DNA from: Planctomycetales bacterium
GTDB lineage: Bacteria > Planctomycetota > Planctomycetia > Pirellulales > Pirellulaceae
Direction of reading: 5' to 3'
DNA: 64,000 nucleotides
NCBI GenBank assembly: GCA_020427005.1
Contig: JAGQOY010000001.1
Span: forward strand, 129,716-193,715
The notes under the pieces are model-generated. The model was given only the letters and a program-made list of their open reading frames with translations, was not told where the DNA came from and searched no databases. Made by a program: the position numbers and the translations under genes. Shown here one piece after another: positions 36,464 to 44,675 of the stretch. Every line of letters begins with the position of its first letter. The stretch's first letter is position 1.

Positions 36464-37264
36464 ATGCGACCCATACAAAAGCCTGTGGCAACTTTCTGCC
36501 TCATCGCGCTGACAATTGTCAGTTCAACTCCCCTGCTCCGCGCGCAAACCGATCAAATCACGGCGCCGTCAGCTTCCAGCCGACTTCCTCAAGCTGTTCT
36601 GCGTGATGCGCCACAGCAAGTTGGCGATTCCGCCGCTGTTGTTCCCCAGCGTTATACTCCTTCCAGCGTGCAACTTGAGGGTCCCCCGCATTCCAATGCG
36701 TTCTCGCCCGTCGATCAAGACGTTCGTACAGCTCAGTGGTCGTCAACAACAGATCCCACCATGCCTCAGATCGGGTTGGTGTCTACCAATGCCGCAATTC
36801 ATTCGGTTGATTCGAACATCGAACGTGAGGCCAACACAGTTGCCGAAGGGCACATACCACTCAAGCCCAGCGGTCAGTCCGAGTCCCGGCATTCTGTCCC
36901 ATCCGGACGCAGCACCTGGCAGATACTACTATCGGTCGGCTCAAGCCTCTCGATTGTAATTGGCTTGTTCTTAGGCGTCGCGATCATGTATCGCAAAACT
37001 CTGCAGACGGGTTTTCAAGGCCTGCCCAAAACGGTCGTCCAAGTTTTAGGCCGAACCCCTTTGGCATCCAGACAACAATTGGTGCTAGTGAGGTTTGGTT
37101 CCAAATTGGTTCTGGTCAGCCTTGTTCAAGGAGAAGCCAGAGCGATCAGTGAAATTACTGATCCCCTCGAAGTCGATCAATTGGCTGGCCAATGTGAGAG
37201 CGTGCAACCCGGCAGCATTTCCAGTTCATTTCGAAACATTCTGCTAAATCCGGGGAACAACTAA
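36464..37264 (+). CDS. fliO: FliO-like flagellar biosynthesis protein
   Basis: FliO helps assemble the FliPQR export gate. The 266-residue product has a signal-like N-terminus (to about residue 28) and a long Ser/Pro/Gln-rich extracytoplasmic part (about 30-145). One membrane helix follows ([20 protein letters not shown], about 152-175), then a cytoplasmic domain with [28 protein letters not shown] sequence. The last part ([20 protein letters not shown]) matches FliO. FliO is usually near 120 residues, so the extracytoplasmic part is an addition. Location directly before fliP supports the call. Confidence 0.82.
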   Translation: MRPIQKPVATFCLIALTIVSSTPLLRAQTDQITAPSASSRLPQAVLRDAPQQVGDSAAVVPQRYTPSSVQLEGPPHSNAFSPVDQDVRTAQWSSTTDPTMPQIGLVSTNAAIHSVDSNIEREANTVAEGHIPLKPSGQSESRHSVPSGRSTWQILLSVGSSLSIVIGLFLGVAIMYRKTLQTGFQGLPKTVVQVLGRTPLASRQQLVLVRFGSKLVLVSLVQGEARAISEITDPLEVDQLAGQCESVQPGSISSSFRNILLNPGNN

Positions 37265-37265
37265 T

Positions 37266-38324
37266 ATGAATAGTTGTTTGCAATTTCATCGCTACTGGCA
37301 CCAGCAGCCGTGCCAATTGACGCATGATGAACAACCTCTGTTGACGTGGCTCAAACGGCTAGCAAAGCGGTTCCCCGAGTCGAACAGAAGGATGGCAAGC
37401 CCACCCGAGGCCTTGCGTTCACTCAAGTTATTCATTGGATTTGCGGTTTTCCTATGTGCAAACTCGGTCGTAGCAATTGCACAGGTGCCGACCCAATCTT
37501 CAGGAACGTTCGGTGTGAAATCGGGCCTTAGCAATCAAACAGCCCCCACAGATTCACTCTTCGAACAGGTTACCAACTCACTCGACCAGCAAATGCAAAA
37601 AGCTGGCGACCAGGCTCAAGAGAGCTTCTTCATGGGTGGGCCAGAAAAATGGACAAGCCGAGAAGGTCTGTCAAGCAGCTTACAGATAATCCTACTATTG
37701 ACAGTTCTCAGTCTCGCACCGGCAGTCTTGTTGATGACGACTTGCTATGTTCGCATTATTGTCGTGCTTGGTCTGCTCAGACAGGCCTTGGGGACAGGAC
37801 AACTTCCTCCCAGTCAAGTGATTACATCCATTGCATTGTTCATGACACTATTCATCATGTCCCCGATCTGGAATCAAGTTTACGATCAAGCGATCAAACC
37901 TTACACAGCACCAGATTCGACGATGAGCATGCAAGAGGCTTGGGAAGCGGGGGTAAATCCTATTCGCACTTTTATGAGCCTGCAGATTTCGTTCGCTAAC
38001 AACGACGATGATGTCATGCTTTTCTACGCTTTCTACCAACCCGGATCGACGCCCCCTGCTGGATTCGAAGATGTGCCACTGCGCGTTCTGCTGCCTGCCT
38101 TCATGCTGAGTGAACTGAAAACTGCTTTCCTCATGGGCTTTCAGATTTTTTTGCCATTCCTGTTGATCGATTTGGTGGTGGCAGCAGTAACGATCTCGAT
38201 GGGCATGATGATGTTACCGCCTGCCATGATCTCGCTGCCATTCAAATTGCTGCTATTCGTGCTTGTGGACGGTTGGCGTCTAGTAATTGGGATGTTACTG
38301 GAAAGCTTCGGGACATTGGCTTAG
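37266..38324 (+). CDS. fliP: Flagellar export gate protein FliP with long N-terminal extension
   Basis: FliP forms, with FliQ and FliR, the core of the export gate. The conserved part starts near residue 137. It includes [58 protein letters not shown], the later YAFYQPG segment and [19 protein letters not shown]. The length of 352 is about 100 more than a mature FliP. The added N-terminus has a hydrophobic helix (about 52-70) and a Gln/Ser/Thr-rich linker, so an uncleaved anchor or a late signal cleavage is possible. The ATG is one base after the fliO stop. Confidence 0.94.
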   Translation: MNSCLQFHRYWHQQPCQLTHDEQPLLTWLKRLAKRFPESNRRMASPPEALRSLKLFIGFAVFLCANSVVAIAQVPTQSSGTFGVKSGLSNQTAPTDSLFEQVTNSLDQQMQKAGDQAQESFFMGGPEKWTSREGLSSSLQIILLLTVLSLAPAVLLMTTCYVRIIVVLGLLRQALGTGQLPPSQVITSIALFMTLFIMSPIWNQVYDQAIKPYTAPDSTMSMQEAWEAGVNPIRTFMSLQISFANNDDDVMLFYAFYQPGSTPPAGFEDVPLRVLLPAFMLSELKTAFLMGFQIFLPFLLIDLVVAAVTISMGMMMLPPAMISLPFKLLLFVLVDGWRLVIGMLLESFGTLA

Positions 38325-38348
38325 GGAAATGGACTGAGGGATAAATTA

Positions 38349-38624
38349 ATGAATACGGGCGATGCAGTAGACTTGGTGCGCAATGCCGTAATGACGGCAA
38401 CTTTGATTGGTTCGCCCTTATTGATCATGGGCATGTTGGTAGGCTTAGTAATCAGCCTTCTACAAGCATTGACACAGATTCAAGACCAGACGCTCAACGC
38501 AGTTCCCAAAATCGTGGCCATGGTCCTGGCACTGGTCTTCTGCTTGCCCTGGATTGCAGATCGCATGATTGAGTACACGCGAAAAACTTATCAGGACATT
38601 CCGGAAATCGTCAGTCGACGCTAA
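38349..38624 (+). CDS. fliQ: Flagellar export gate protein FliQ
   Basis: The 91-residue product has two helices with the family core SPLLIMGMLVGLVISLLQALTQ-like sequence and then QDQTLNAVPKIVAM, followed by the second helix and a short basic tail. FliQ occurs in four copies in the gate complex. The ATG at 38349 follows the fliP stop by 24 bases. The size is normal. Confidence 0.95.
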   Translation: MNTGDAVDLVRNAVMTATLIGSPLLIMGMLVGLVISLLQALTQIQDQTLNAVPKIVAMVLALVFCLPWIADRMIEYTRKTYQDIPEIVSRR

Positions 38625-38656
38625 CGAGATCACAAGTCCCAGCAAAGGACGCTGGC

Positions 38657-39451
38657 ATGGGTGAAATGCTATTCGGCTTAGTTAGTCAACCGTTGTGGGT
38701 ATTCGTTACCGTATTGGCTCGCATTAGCCCTGCATTGATGTTGACGCCGCCAACTCGCTCTGCGGCTGTGCCAATGCATATCCGAGCGCTCATCGCAATT
38801 TCGATCGCAGCCCTTATCTCGCCATTGGCCATGGCGGACGCCTCGGTGATGCCAATTGACTTATTCCACATGATAATCGCTCTGGCTGCAGAGGTTTTTC
38901 TTGGGATTCTTCTGGGCAGCATCATTTTGCTTGCTATTATCTGCCTTCAAATTGCAGGACAGTCGATTGGGCATTTAGCTGGGTTCGATATGGCCATGAC
39001 GGTAGATCCAGGCTCTAACGAAGAAATGCCCGTAGTTGCAAATATGTTGGGCTGGCTTTCTATGGCAATTCTCCTGTTAATTGGTGGGCATCGACAGTTA
39101 ATGGAATGTTGTCTTCAAAGTTTCGAACGATACCCGGCAGGTGCCATTGTCATTGAAACGAATTGGCTGGCAGAGTTGGAAGAGATGGTGCAGCATTCAT
39201 TCGTAATTGGGATTCGCGCAGCCGCACCATTGGCCACTGCACTACTATTATCAAATCTAATTACAGGCCTATTAGCTCGTACATTACCTCAGTTGAATAT
39301 TTTGGCTATTGGTTTCAATATCAACGTGTTATCGTTGCTTGTTCTGCTTAGCCTATCGTTGGGTAGCGTGTCATGGATCTATCAGGAAGAACTTTCGAGC
39401 TGGCTAGATACCTGCTTTCGCGTGGTGGTGGCTGACCCGCGGGAAACGTGA
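38657..39451 (+). CDS. fliR: Flagellar export gate protein FliR
   Basis: The 264-residue protein has at least six predicted helices. FliR-type segments include VLARISPALMLTPPTRSAAV near the N-terminus, LAAEVFLGILLGSIILLA, LQIAGQSIGHLAGFDMAMT, and late AAPLATALLLSNLITGLLAR with LPQLNILAIGFNI. FliR is a single-copy subunit that closes the FliPQR ring. The ATG at 38657 is preceded by AAAGGA. flhB follows 76 bases downstream. Confidence 0.94.
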   Translation: MGEMLFGLVSQPLWVFVTVLARISPALMLTPPTRSAAVPMHIRALIAISIAALISPLAMADASVMPIDLFHMIIALAAEVFLGILLGSIILLAIICLQIAGQSIGHLAGFDMAMTVDPGSNEEMPVVANMLGWLSMAILLLIGGHRQLMECCLQSFERYPAGAIVIETNWLAELEEMVQHSFVIGIRAAAPLATALLLSNLITGLLARTLPQLNILAIGFNINVLSLLVLLSLSLGSVSWIYQEELSSWLDTCFRVVVADPRET

Positions 39452-39527
39452 AAGGAGCCTAGCAATGCAGTCAGGTTCTATTCTTGAAGACGGAAACTTG
39501 GACCCTGTATTTGAACACTAGGATCTG

Positions 39528-40625
39528 ATGGCTGAATCGGGTGAAAAGAAACATGAGGCTACTCCCCATCGCCGTCAAAAGGCACGCGAACAAGGGCAGG
39601 TAGCGCGCAGCCACGATCTCGGTTCTGCATTAGTACTGTTGTTGGCCGTGTCGATTCTATGGTGGTGGGGGCCCAAAGTACTCTACAAATTGGCGGAGCT
39701 TATGATCTCTGGCTTCCAGCAGCCCCGCTACTGGACGCTCGATCCACATTCGGCAGCAGGCCTAGTGGCAGCCAGTTTGATTGAGTGTCTATGGGCTCTA
39801 TTGCCGATCATGGTAGCGGTTTGCGCTGTTGCCTTAATCAACAATTGGTTTCAAGTGGGCATCTTGTTCCTACCAGAGAAAGTGAACTTCGATTTCTCAA
39901 GAATCAATCCTGTAAGTGGCGCCAAGCGATTGTTCGCGCTTCCAAATTTTGCTCGATTGGGATTTGGACTACTGAAAATCGGTTTGGTAGTTTGCGTGAT
40001 AGCCTTTGGCCTCTGGGGAAAATGGGCAGCCATTCAAAACGCTCATATGTTGACCACCGGAGAAATCGGTGGGCTAGTTTGGAACACAACTATGGATCTG
40101 TGTATTCGCACAGCTGTCATCTTGTTGTTGCTTGCAGTTTTTGACTACGCGTTCCAATGGTGGAAGATGGAGCAAGATTTGCGAATGACCGACGAGGAGC
40201 TTCGCGAAGAAATCAAGCAAATGAACGGTGACCCGCAAATCATCGCACGGCGCCGCGCCGTTCAGCGGCAACTGGCTTTGAATCGCATCCAGAATGCGGT
40301 GCCCGAAGCAGATGTCGTCATTACCAACCCCACCGAGCTGGCTATCGCCATCAAATTTGATATCGCCACGATGACCGCTCCCATCGTCGTCGCCAAAGGT
40401 GCAGGACATGTGGCAGCACGTATCCGAAAACTCGCCTTGTCCCACGGCATACCAGTTTTGGAACGCAAGCCTCTGGCACAGGCTTTGTTCAAGTTAGCTG
40501 ACATTGGGCAGCCGATTCCGGTAGAACAGTATGCTGCGGTTGCGGAAGTTCTCCGTTATGTATACCAATTGCAGGGTCGCAAGCTGCCAACGCTTGAGAA
40601 TCTCAATGCAAGGCGAGCTGCCTAG
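39528..40625 (+). CDS. flhB: Flagellar export switch protein FlhB with NPTE cleavage motif
   Basis: FlhB controls export specificity. The N-terminus KKHEATPHRRQKAREQGQVA is diagnostic, followed by four helices (about 33-48, 85-105, 145-165, 195-210). The linker ends in RRRAVQRQLALNRIQNAVPE, and the cytoplasmic domain has VVITNPTELAIAIKFD. Autocleavage normally occurs at Asn-Pro in NPTH; here residues 267-270 read NPTE. The remaining domain (VVAKGAGHVAARIRKLA, ERKPLAQALF) is intact. The length of 365 is normal. It is the last gene of the cluster; flhA is not adjacent. Confidence 0.95.
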   Translation: MAESGEKKHEATPHRRQKAREQGQVARSHDLGSALVLLLAVSILWWWGPKVLYKLAELMISGFQQPRYWTLDPHSAAGLVAASLIECLWALLPIMVAVCAVALINNWFQVGILFLPEKVNFDFSRINPVSGAKRLFALPNFARLGFGLLKIGLVVCVIAFGLWGKWAAIQNAHMLTTGEIGGLVWNTTMDLCIRTAVILLLLAVFDYAFQWWKMEQDLRMTDEELREEIKQMNGDPQIIARRRAVQRQLALNRIQNAVPEADVVITNPTELAIAIKFDIATMTAPIVVAKGAGHVAARIRKLALSHGIPVLERKPLAQALFKLADIGQPIPVEQYAAVAEVLRYVYQLQGRKLPTLENLNARRAA

Positions 40626-40643
40626 CGCAAGTCGCACAATCGT

Positions 40644-40693
40644 GTAGCGTTTGTCCCAAGGAATCACTGAACAAACGGGCGATCATACGCTAC
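40644..40693 (+). terminator. Possible interrupted hairpin after the flagellar operon
   Basis: GTAGCG (40644-40649) pairs with CGCTAC (40688-40693), and GTTTGT (40649-40654) with ACAAAC (40671-40676), with an 11-base interruption on the right side. It lies between convergent flhB and the molybdoenzyme gene. No clear T-tract follows. Confidence 0.3.
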
Positions 40694-40741
40694 TCTTACG
40701 TGAAGTCTGCTCACCATCCATCTGCCTCGCTCTGTTTGGCT

Positions 40742-41935
40742 CTATGCCTCAACAGAAAAAGATCTAGGCCATTGCTGATAGGCTTCCCAATAGGTTCTTT
40801 TTAACGCAATCTCATCATCTTCCGCAGTGGGCTGAATGCGTCCCTTTGCATCGATTGCGCGGGAGACGATCGTATGCTCGCCGGCCGAAACTGGAGGCAA
40901 CTCGATAGAAAAAAATGTCCAACCAAACTGGGAGCGGTTTTCTACATCGAGGTTAGTTGGCTGCCAGGGACCCTCGTCAACTTTAACTTCAACTCGCTCT
41001 ATTCCAGTGCCATCGTCCCAAGCCACTCCAAAAGCATGCAAGGGTATTTTTTCATTTTCTGTCGGCTTGCGGGTAACACGTGCTACGACCGATTTGAGAT
41101 TAATCCTAGTTACTGAAGTTTCAACAAAGACAACTTCATCGCCCTGTCGCTCTCCACGTACGGTTACATAATCTCGAGCCATATAACGCCCCATGTAACG
41201 CCGATCTCGACACTCGATGCGAGACAACCACTTCACGTTGGCTACTCCGTACCAGCCCGGCACTATCAACCGGATGGGCGCTCCATTGCGGTGTTCAATG
41301 GGTTCGCCGTTTCGCTCATACGCGAGAAGCGGAGCCAATCGACGGGCGTCGTCGATGGACATGCTACGCCCAAAGGGCACTTCCACTTTAAGTTCACGTT
41401 TCGTGCCGGGACGTAGAACTTCTTCCTGTGTGTCTTTACCAAAAAAGACTATTTCGGTAGTTGCGGAATTGATTCCGCACTGGTCCAGCAAGTCCATCAA
41501 TGGAGTACCGGACCAGCGATTGTTACAGACTGCATTCATAAAACCGTCGTTAGATCCGTTGCCTGCACATTCAAGAACCATCGTGACATCCGACTTGGGT
41601 CGAGCCTTGATGTCAGCTAAGGTTAAGCTCAAAGACTTGTCGACTAGACCGCCAACATCTAGTCGGTAGCTGTCATAATCGAATTTTGGCACTCCATAAT
41701 GCTGTACCGAAAAGACTTGATCTTGCGGTGTGAGCCATGTGTCTAAGACCTCCCAATCCAGGCGGTTGGGAGGTGTACGAGGTTCATTCAAAAACGGTAC
41801 CAATTCGCCGTCCGTCAGTTCTTGGGCCAGAGCACCATTTACCAGTGCACCATTTCCCTGGGAGAGCCATGCCAATAGGCCCGTTGCAGCCAATGCAGCC
41901 TTTTGACCTGCTTCGCGTCGATTGATCGGTTTCAT
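40742..41935 (-). CDS. Sulfite-oxidase-family molybdopterin oxidoreductase, probably exported
   Basis: The 397-residue protein has a leader with INRREAGQKAALAATGLLAW, similar to a Tat signal with paired arginines, cleaved near NGALAQE. The Mo-domain includes VLDTWLTPQDQVFSVQHYG and MVLECAGNGSNDG, where Cys123 is the expected molybdenum ligand. RLIVPGWYGVANVKWLSRIE follows. A C-terminal dimerisation domain (about 275-390) starts near NLKSVVARVTRKP. The family oxidises sulfite or reduces related oxides. Substrate cannot be decided without a redox partner. GAGGA lies ten bases before the ATG at 41935. Confidence 0.9.
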   Translation of the reverse strand: MKPINRREAGQKAALAATGLLAWLSQGNGALVNGALAQELTDGELVPFLNEPRTPPNRLDWEVLDTWLTPQDQVFSVQHYGVPKFDYDSYRLDVGGLVDKSLSLTLADIKARPKSDVTMVLECAGNGSNDGFMNAVCNNRWSGTPLMDLLDQCGINSATTEIVFFGKDTQEEVLRPGTKRELKVEVPFGRSMSIDDARRLAPLLAYERNGEPIEHRNGAPIRLIVPGWYGVANVKWLSRIECRDRRYMGRYMARDYVTVRGERQGDEVVFVETSVTRINLKSVVARVTRKPTENEKIPLHAFGVAWDDGTGIERVEVKVDEGPWQPTNLDVENRSQFGWTFFSIELPPVSAGEHTIVSRAIDAKGRIQPTAEDDEIALKRTYWEAYQQWPRSFSVEA

Positions 41936-42063
41936 TTCTTGGTTCCTCAGGATTGGTTTGCTGGAACGACCAAAGGCGGAATTTCAATGGGTAGAATTAG
42001 ATTGAGGGAAATAGATTCTAACATGTTGCCACTATCAGCGGATTGACCTGCGGTGCGGAGCCC

Positions 42064-42798
42064 TTAGTCCGGCATAGTTAGCTTAATTTCAACTTCGTCG
42101 GTTTTTCCGGCTGTCACAACAATAGATTGTCGCGTTCTTAGTGAGCCAGCGGGATGCACAACTTCTAGACGATATTCACCGGGTGGAATGTTTACAAGTT
42201 CGAATTTGCCATCTTTGGCTGTGAGCTGATACCACGGATGATCGAATACATAAACCCAAGCTCGCATGGCCGAGTGGAATACACAATCGATACGGTAAGG
42301 ATTGTTGATACCGGCACCGACCGCAAAAGTCTCAACATGTTCTTCTCCCGGAGGCATGGTTACATTAAAGGCCTGATCGTCATGTTCCGTGCGCACGTTA
42401 TGGGCGTGGTCATCGCTGTTAAGAAAGCGAATTCGGTCACCAGCCCGTAAAGCGACGGTCTCAGGAGTAAACTGAAAATTCTTCTGATCTACTACAACCG
42501 TTTGCGCTTCACGCTCGGTCGAAGTTAGAGCGAGATCTCGACCAGTCAATGCTACCACGGCTTCGGCTAATTCTCCTGTTTTGGCGTTAGCAATATAGTA
42601 TCTCCCTAAACGCCATGATTTAGCGGGATTGGGAACGTAGCGTACAGTACCTCGTACCGAGCCGAGCTTGGTAGATTCCTGTGCACTCTCCTGTGCACAC
42701 AGGTTACGGATTTGCACCCCTACGAATGCACCAAATATCGTGTACATCACGAAAAAGAATCGTGCGTAGGAATTCCGTTGACAAACTAGACCACACAT
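42064..42798 (-). CDS. Exported cupredoxin-like protein with C-terminal carboxypeptidase-regulatory-like domain
   Basis: From ATG 42798 the product is 244 residues; a GTG at 42837 would add 13. A hydrophobic N-terminal segment ends near LCAQES, suggesting export. The central region resembles a cupredoxin: FTPETVALRAGDRIRFLNSD, HAHNVRTEHDD and RIDCVFHSAMRAWVYVFDHP. The His, Cys and later His/Met are candidate copper ligands. The end GKFELVNIPPGEYRLEVVHP matches a carboxypeptidase-regulatory-like beta sandwich. It lies on the same strand as the molybdoenzyme and 128 bases upstream of it, so a periplasmic electron-transfer role is possible but not shown. Confidence 0.75.
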   Translation of the reverse strand: MCGLVCQRNSYARFFFVMYTIFGAFVGVQIRNLCAQESAQESTKLGSVRGTVRYVPNPAKSWRLGRYYIANAKTGELAEAVVALTGRDLALTSTEREAQTVVVDQKNFQFTPETVALRAGDRIRFLNSDDHAHNVRTEHDDQAFNVTMPPGEEHVETFAVGAGINNPYRIDCVFHSAMRAWVYVFDHPWYQLTAKDGKFELVNIPPGEYRLEVVHPAGSLRTRQSIVVTAGKTDEVEIKLTMPD

Positions 42799-42873
42799 AG
42801 TTTTGGCTTTATGTCGAGAATTGGCTTGATAATGCACTCTTAGTTGGCGCAGCTACGTTGACACCCAAACAAT

Positions 42874-43722
42874 CTAACTGCTGGCACTTCGATAGGCGCT
42901 CAGCGAACGATTGAATACCCAACGGCTGGCAAAAAAGGTAATCACGGTGGCGCACAACATGAATACGGGCAGCCATCCGCGGTGACTAGCTCCACCGTAG
43001 ATGGGCTGCGCCATGATTCGGGCTGGGACATTGACGACAATCAATACTGGGATGACATAGGTAAAAAGAAAGTACAGAGGCAGCCCCCATCCTCGCGTGT
43101 AAATTTCCATGGGATAGCGAGAAAAATTGGTAATGTAAAACCAAAAATCATACAGAGTCTGATTTCTTCCTAGCCAGACGCTTGTGGCTGCCAAACAAAT
43201 CATCAGGCTGTACAAAACCGTTACGCCGCAAAGGATAAACAATGGGTAGAAGATGAAAGTACCCACGTCTGGTTGCCAGGGCGAAACAGCGCGCTGACAC
43301 AATTGTTGAATACTTAGCCAAACGGTTACGCCGCCTAACCCCAAAAATGATAGACCGGACCAATTGATTTTTCTGAGTGAAATAAGGAACTGGGAATCAA
43401 TGGGTTTTAATAACACGAAATCCAAGCCGCCAGTGCGAATAAGCTCGCTGAATTCATCCAGATTGGGCATGAAAAAGGTCTGTACAATCGAGTTTACGAT
43501 CCAAGTGGTTCCGAGGAAAACAAAAAACTCGTATTTTCCCCAGCCCGTTTCTCGGCCAATCGAATCGGTGTACTCAAATACAATCCAATAGAATCCCAAA
43601 TTCATGCATGCCCAGGCCAACCCGGTTATCGCTTCAATCAAGAAATTGGCACGAAACATCATGTCTCGAACTAACGAATTGCGGGCGAACGTGAGAAAGA
43701 CTCGGAAGTAATTGGGATGCAT
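42874..43722 (-). CDS. ABC-2 family transporter permease (DUF990-like), second of a pair
   Basis: The 282-residue protein has about six membrane helices. It reads RVFLTFARNSLVRDMMFRANFL at the start, then FYWIVFEYTDSIG and WGKYEFFVFLGTTWIVNSI. A later stretch, GLDFVLLKPIDSQFLIS, is typical of ABC-2-type subunits that pair as heterodimers. It shares this style with the next gene upstream, from which it is separated by 33 bases. No ATP-binding subunit lies beside them. The substrate is unknown. Confidence 0.82.
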   Translation of the reverse strand: MHPNYFRVFLTFARNSLVRDMMFRANFLIEAITGLAWACMNLGFYWIVFEYTDSIGRETGWGKYEFFVFLGTTWIVNSIVQTFFMPNLDEFSELIRTGGLDFVLLKPIDSQFLISLRKINWSGLSFLGLGGVTVWLSIQQLCQRAVSPWQPDVGTFIFYPLFILCGVTVLYSLMICLAATSVWLGRNQTLYDFWFYITNFSRYPMEIYTRGWGLPLYFLFTYVIPVLIVVNVPARIMAQPIYGGASHRGWLPVFMLCATVITFFASRWVFNRSLSAYRSASS

Positions 43723-43755
43723 CGATGGGGTGCTTGAGTCGATGAGAAATAAAAA

Positions 43756-44589
43756 TCAGCCGCCATAGCCACTGTAACGTTTTAGCCCGCGTTGGTAGAG
43801 CACTCTAGCGAGCAAAATCATGCCAACCAACCACATCAACTCGATGCCGATTTCTTGCCACAGGGATTCCTGAGGAATCTTCCCCAAATAGATGGCGGCA
43901 GGGAAATAAGCTAAGTATTTAAAGGGCAGATAGGAAATCAAAATATGCCAATGTGATGGCAATAGATCCAATGGAAACATATGTCCGGACAGAAAGAAGT
44001 TCAGCAACATGTAAACGAACAACAGAGAGCTGATCTCTAAAAACCAAAACCCAACTAATCCTATGCATAGGTCTAAGAAAAAACCCAGCGTGAATGCCAT
44101 GAATAGGCTGAGTACAAATGCAATCCAGACCTGAAGATTGGGAATGCCACTTTCGAAGTATCCTCGGCAAAGAAAGAACATGATTGCGAAAGGGATGGTT
44201 GCTACCGTGTAGTATGCCACTTTGTGGGCGGCACGACCCAGCAACATAAAATTAAGCATGTCGATTGGTTGAATCAAGTATTTCTTGATCTCTCCCTCGC
44301 GGATTTGCTTGGCTACCGTGGATGCTAGGCCAGGCATACTGGAAAATGCTCGCCCGAGCATGGAAAGCAAGTAATAGGCAACCATGTCGCCAAAAGAGTA
44401 TCCCGCAAGGCGACCTCCGTTGACGCTTTCGTATACAGCCCACCACAAGAAGATATGCGTTATGATCGGCAGGAAACGCATCATCGTCCCTAAGGCAAAA
44501 TCGCCTCGGTACGTCAGTCTCTCTTCCAACGCAATTCGAAAAATCATCCAGCCGGCAGAAACTCTGTTTTGTAATTCGAGTGCAGTCAC
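43756..44589 (-). CDS. ABC-2 family transporter permease (DUF990-like), first of a pair
   Basis: The 277-residue protein has about six helices. Diagnostic parts are [40 protein letters not shown], the amphipathic [20 protein letters not shown] (a pattern shared by this permease family), and [17 protein letters not shown]. It starts at GTG 44589. It forms a probable operon with the second permease. The EF-G-like gene lies 86 bases upstream on the same strand. The pair would need an ATPase encoded elsewhere. Confidence 0.82.
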   Translation of the reverse strand: MTALELQNRVSAGWMIFRIALEERLTYRGDFALGTMMRFLPIITHIFLWWAVYESVNGGRLAGYSFGDMVAYYLLSMLGRAFSSMPGLASTVAKQIREGEIKKYLIQPIDMLNFMLLGRAAHKVAYYTVATIPFAIMFFLCRGYFESGIPNLQVWIAFVLSLFMAFTLGFFLDLCIGLVGFWFLEISSLLFVYMLLNFFLSGHMFPLDLLPSHWHILISYLPFKYLAYFPAAIYLGKIPQESLWQEIGIELMWLVGMILLARVLYQRGLKRYSGYGG

Positions 44590-44675
44590 GGCTTACTCAC
44601 AAGTGGAAAAACTGCCGTCCCACACTGGGACGGCTTCACTTATCTTGAACTCGCAGCGTTACTTGCCGCCGATTC

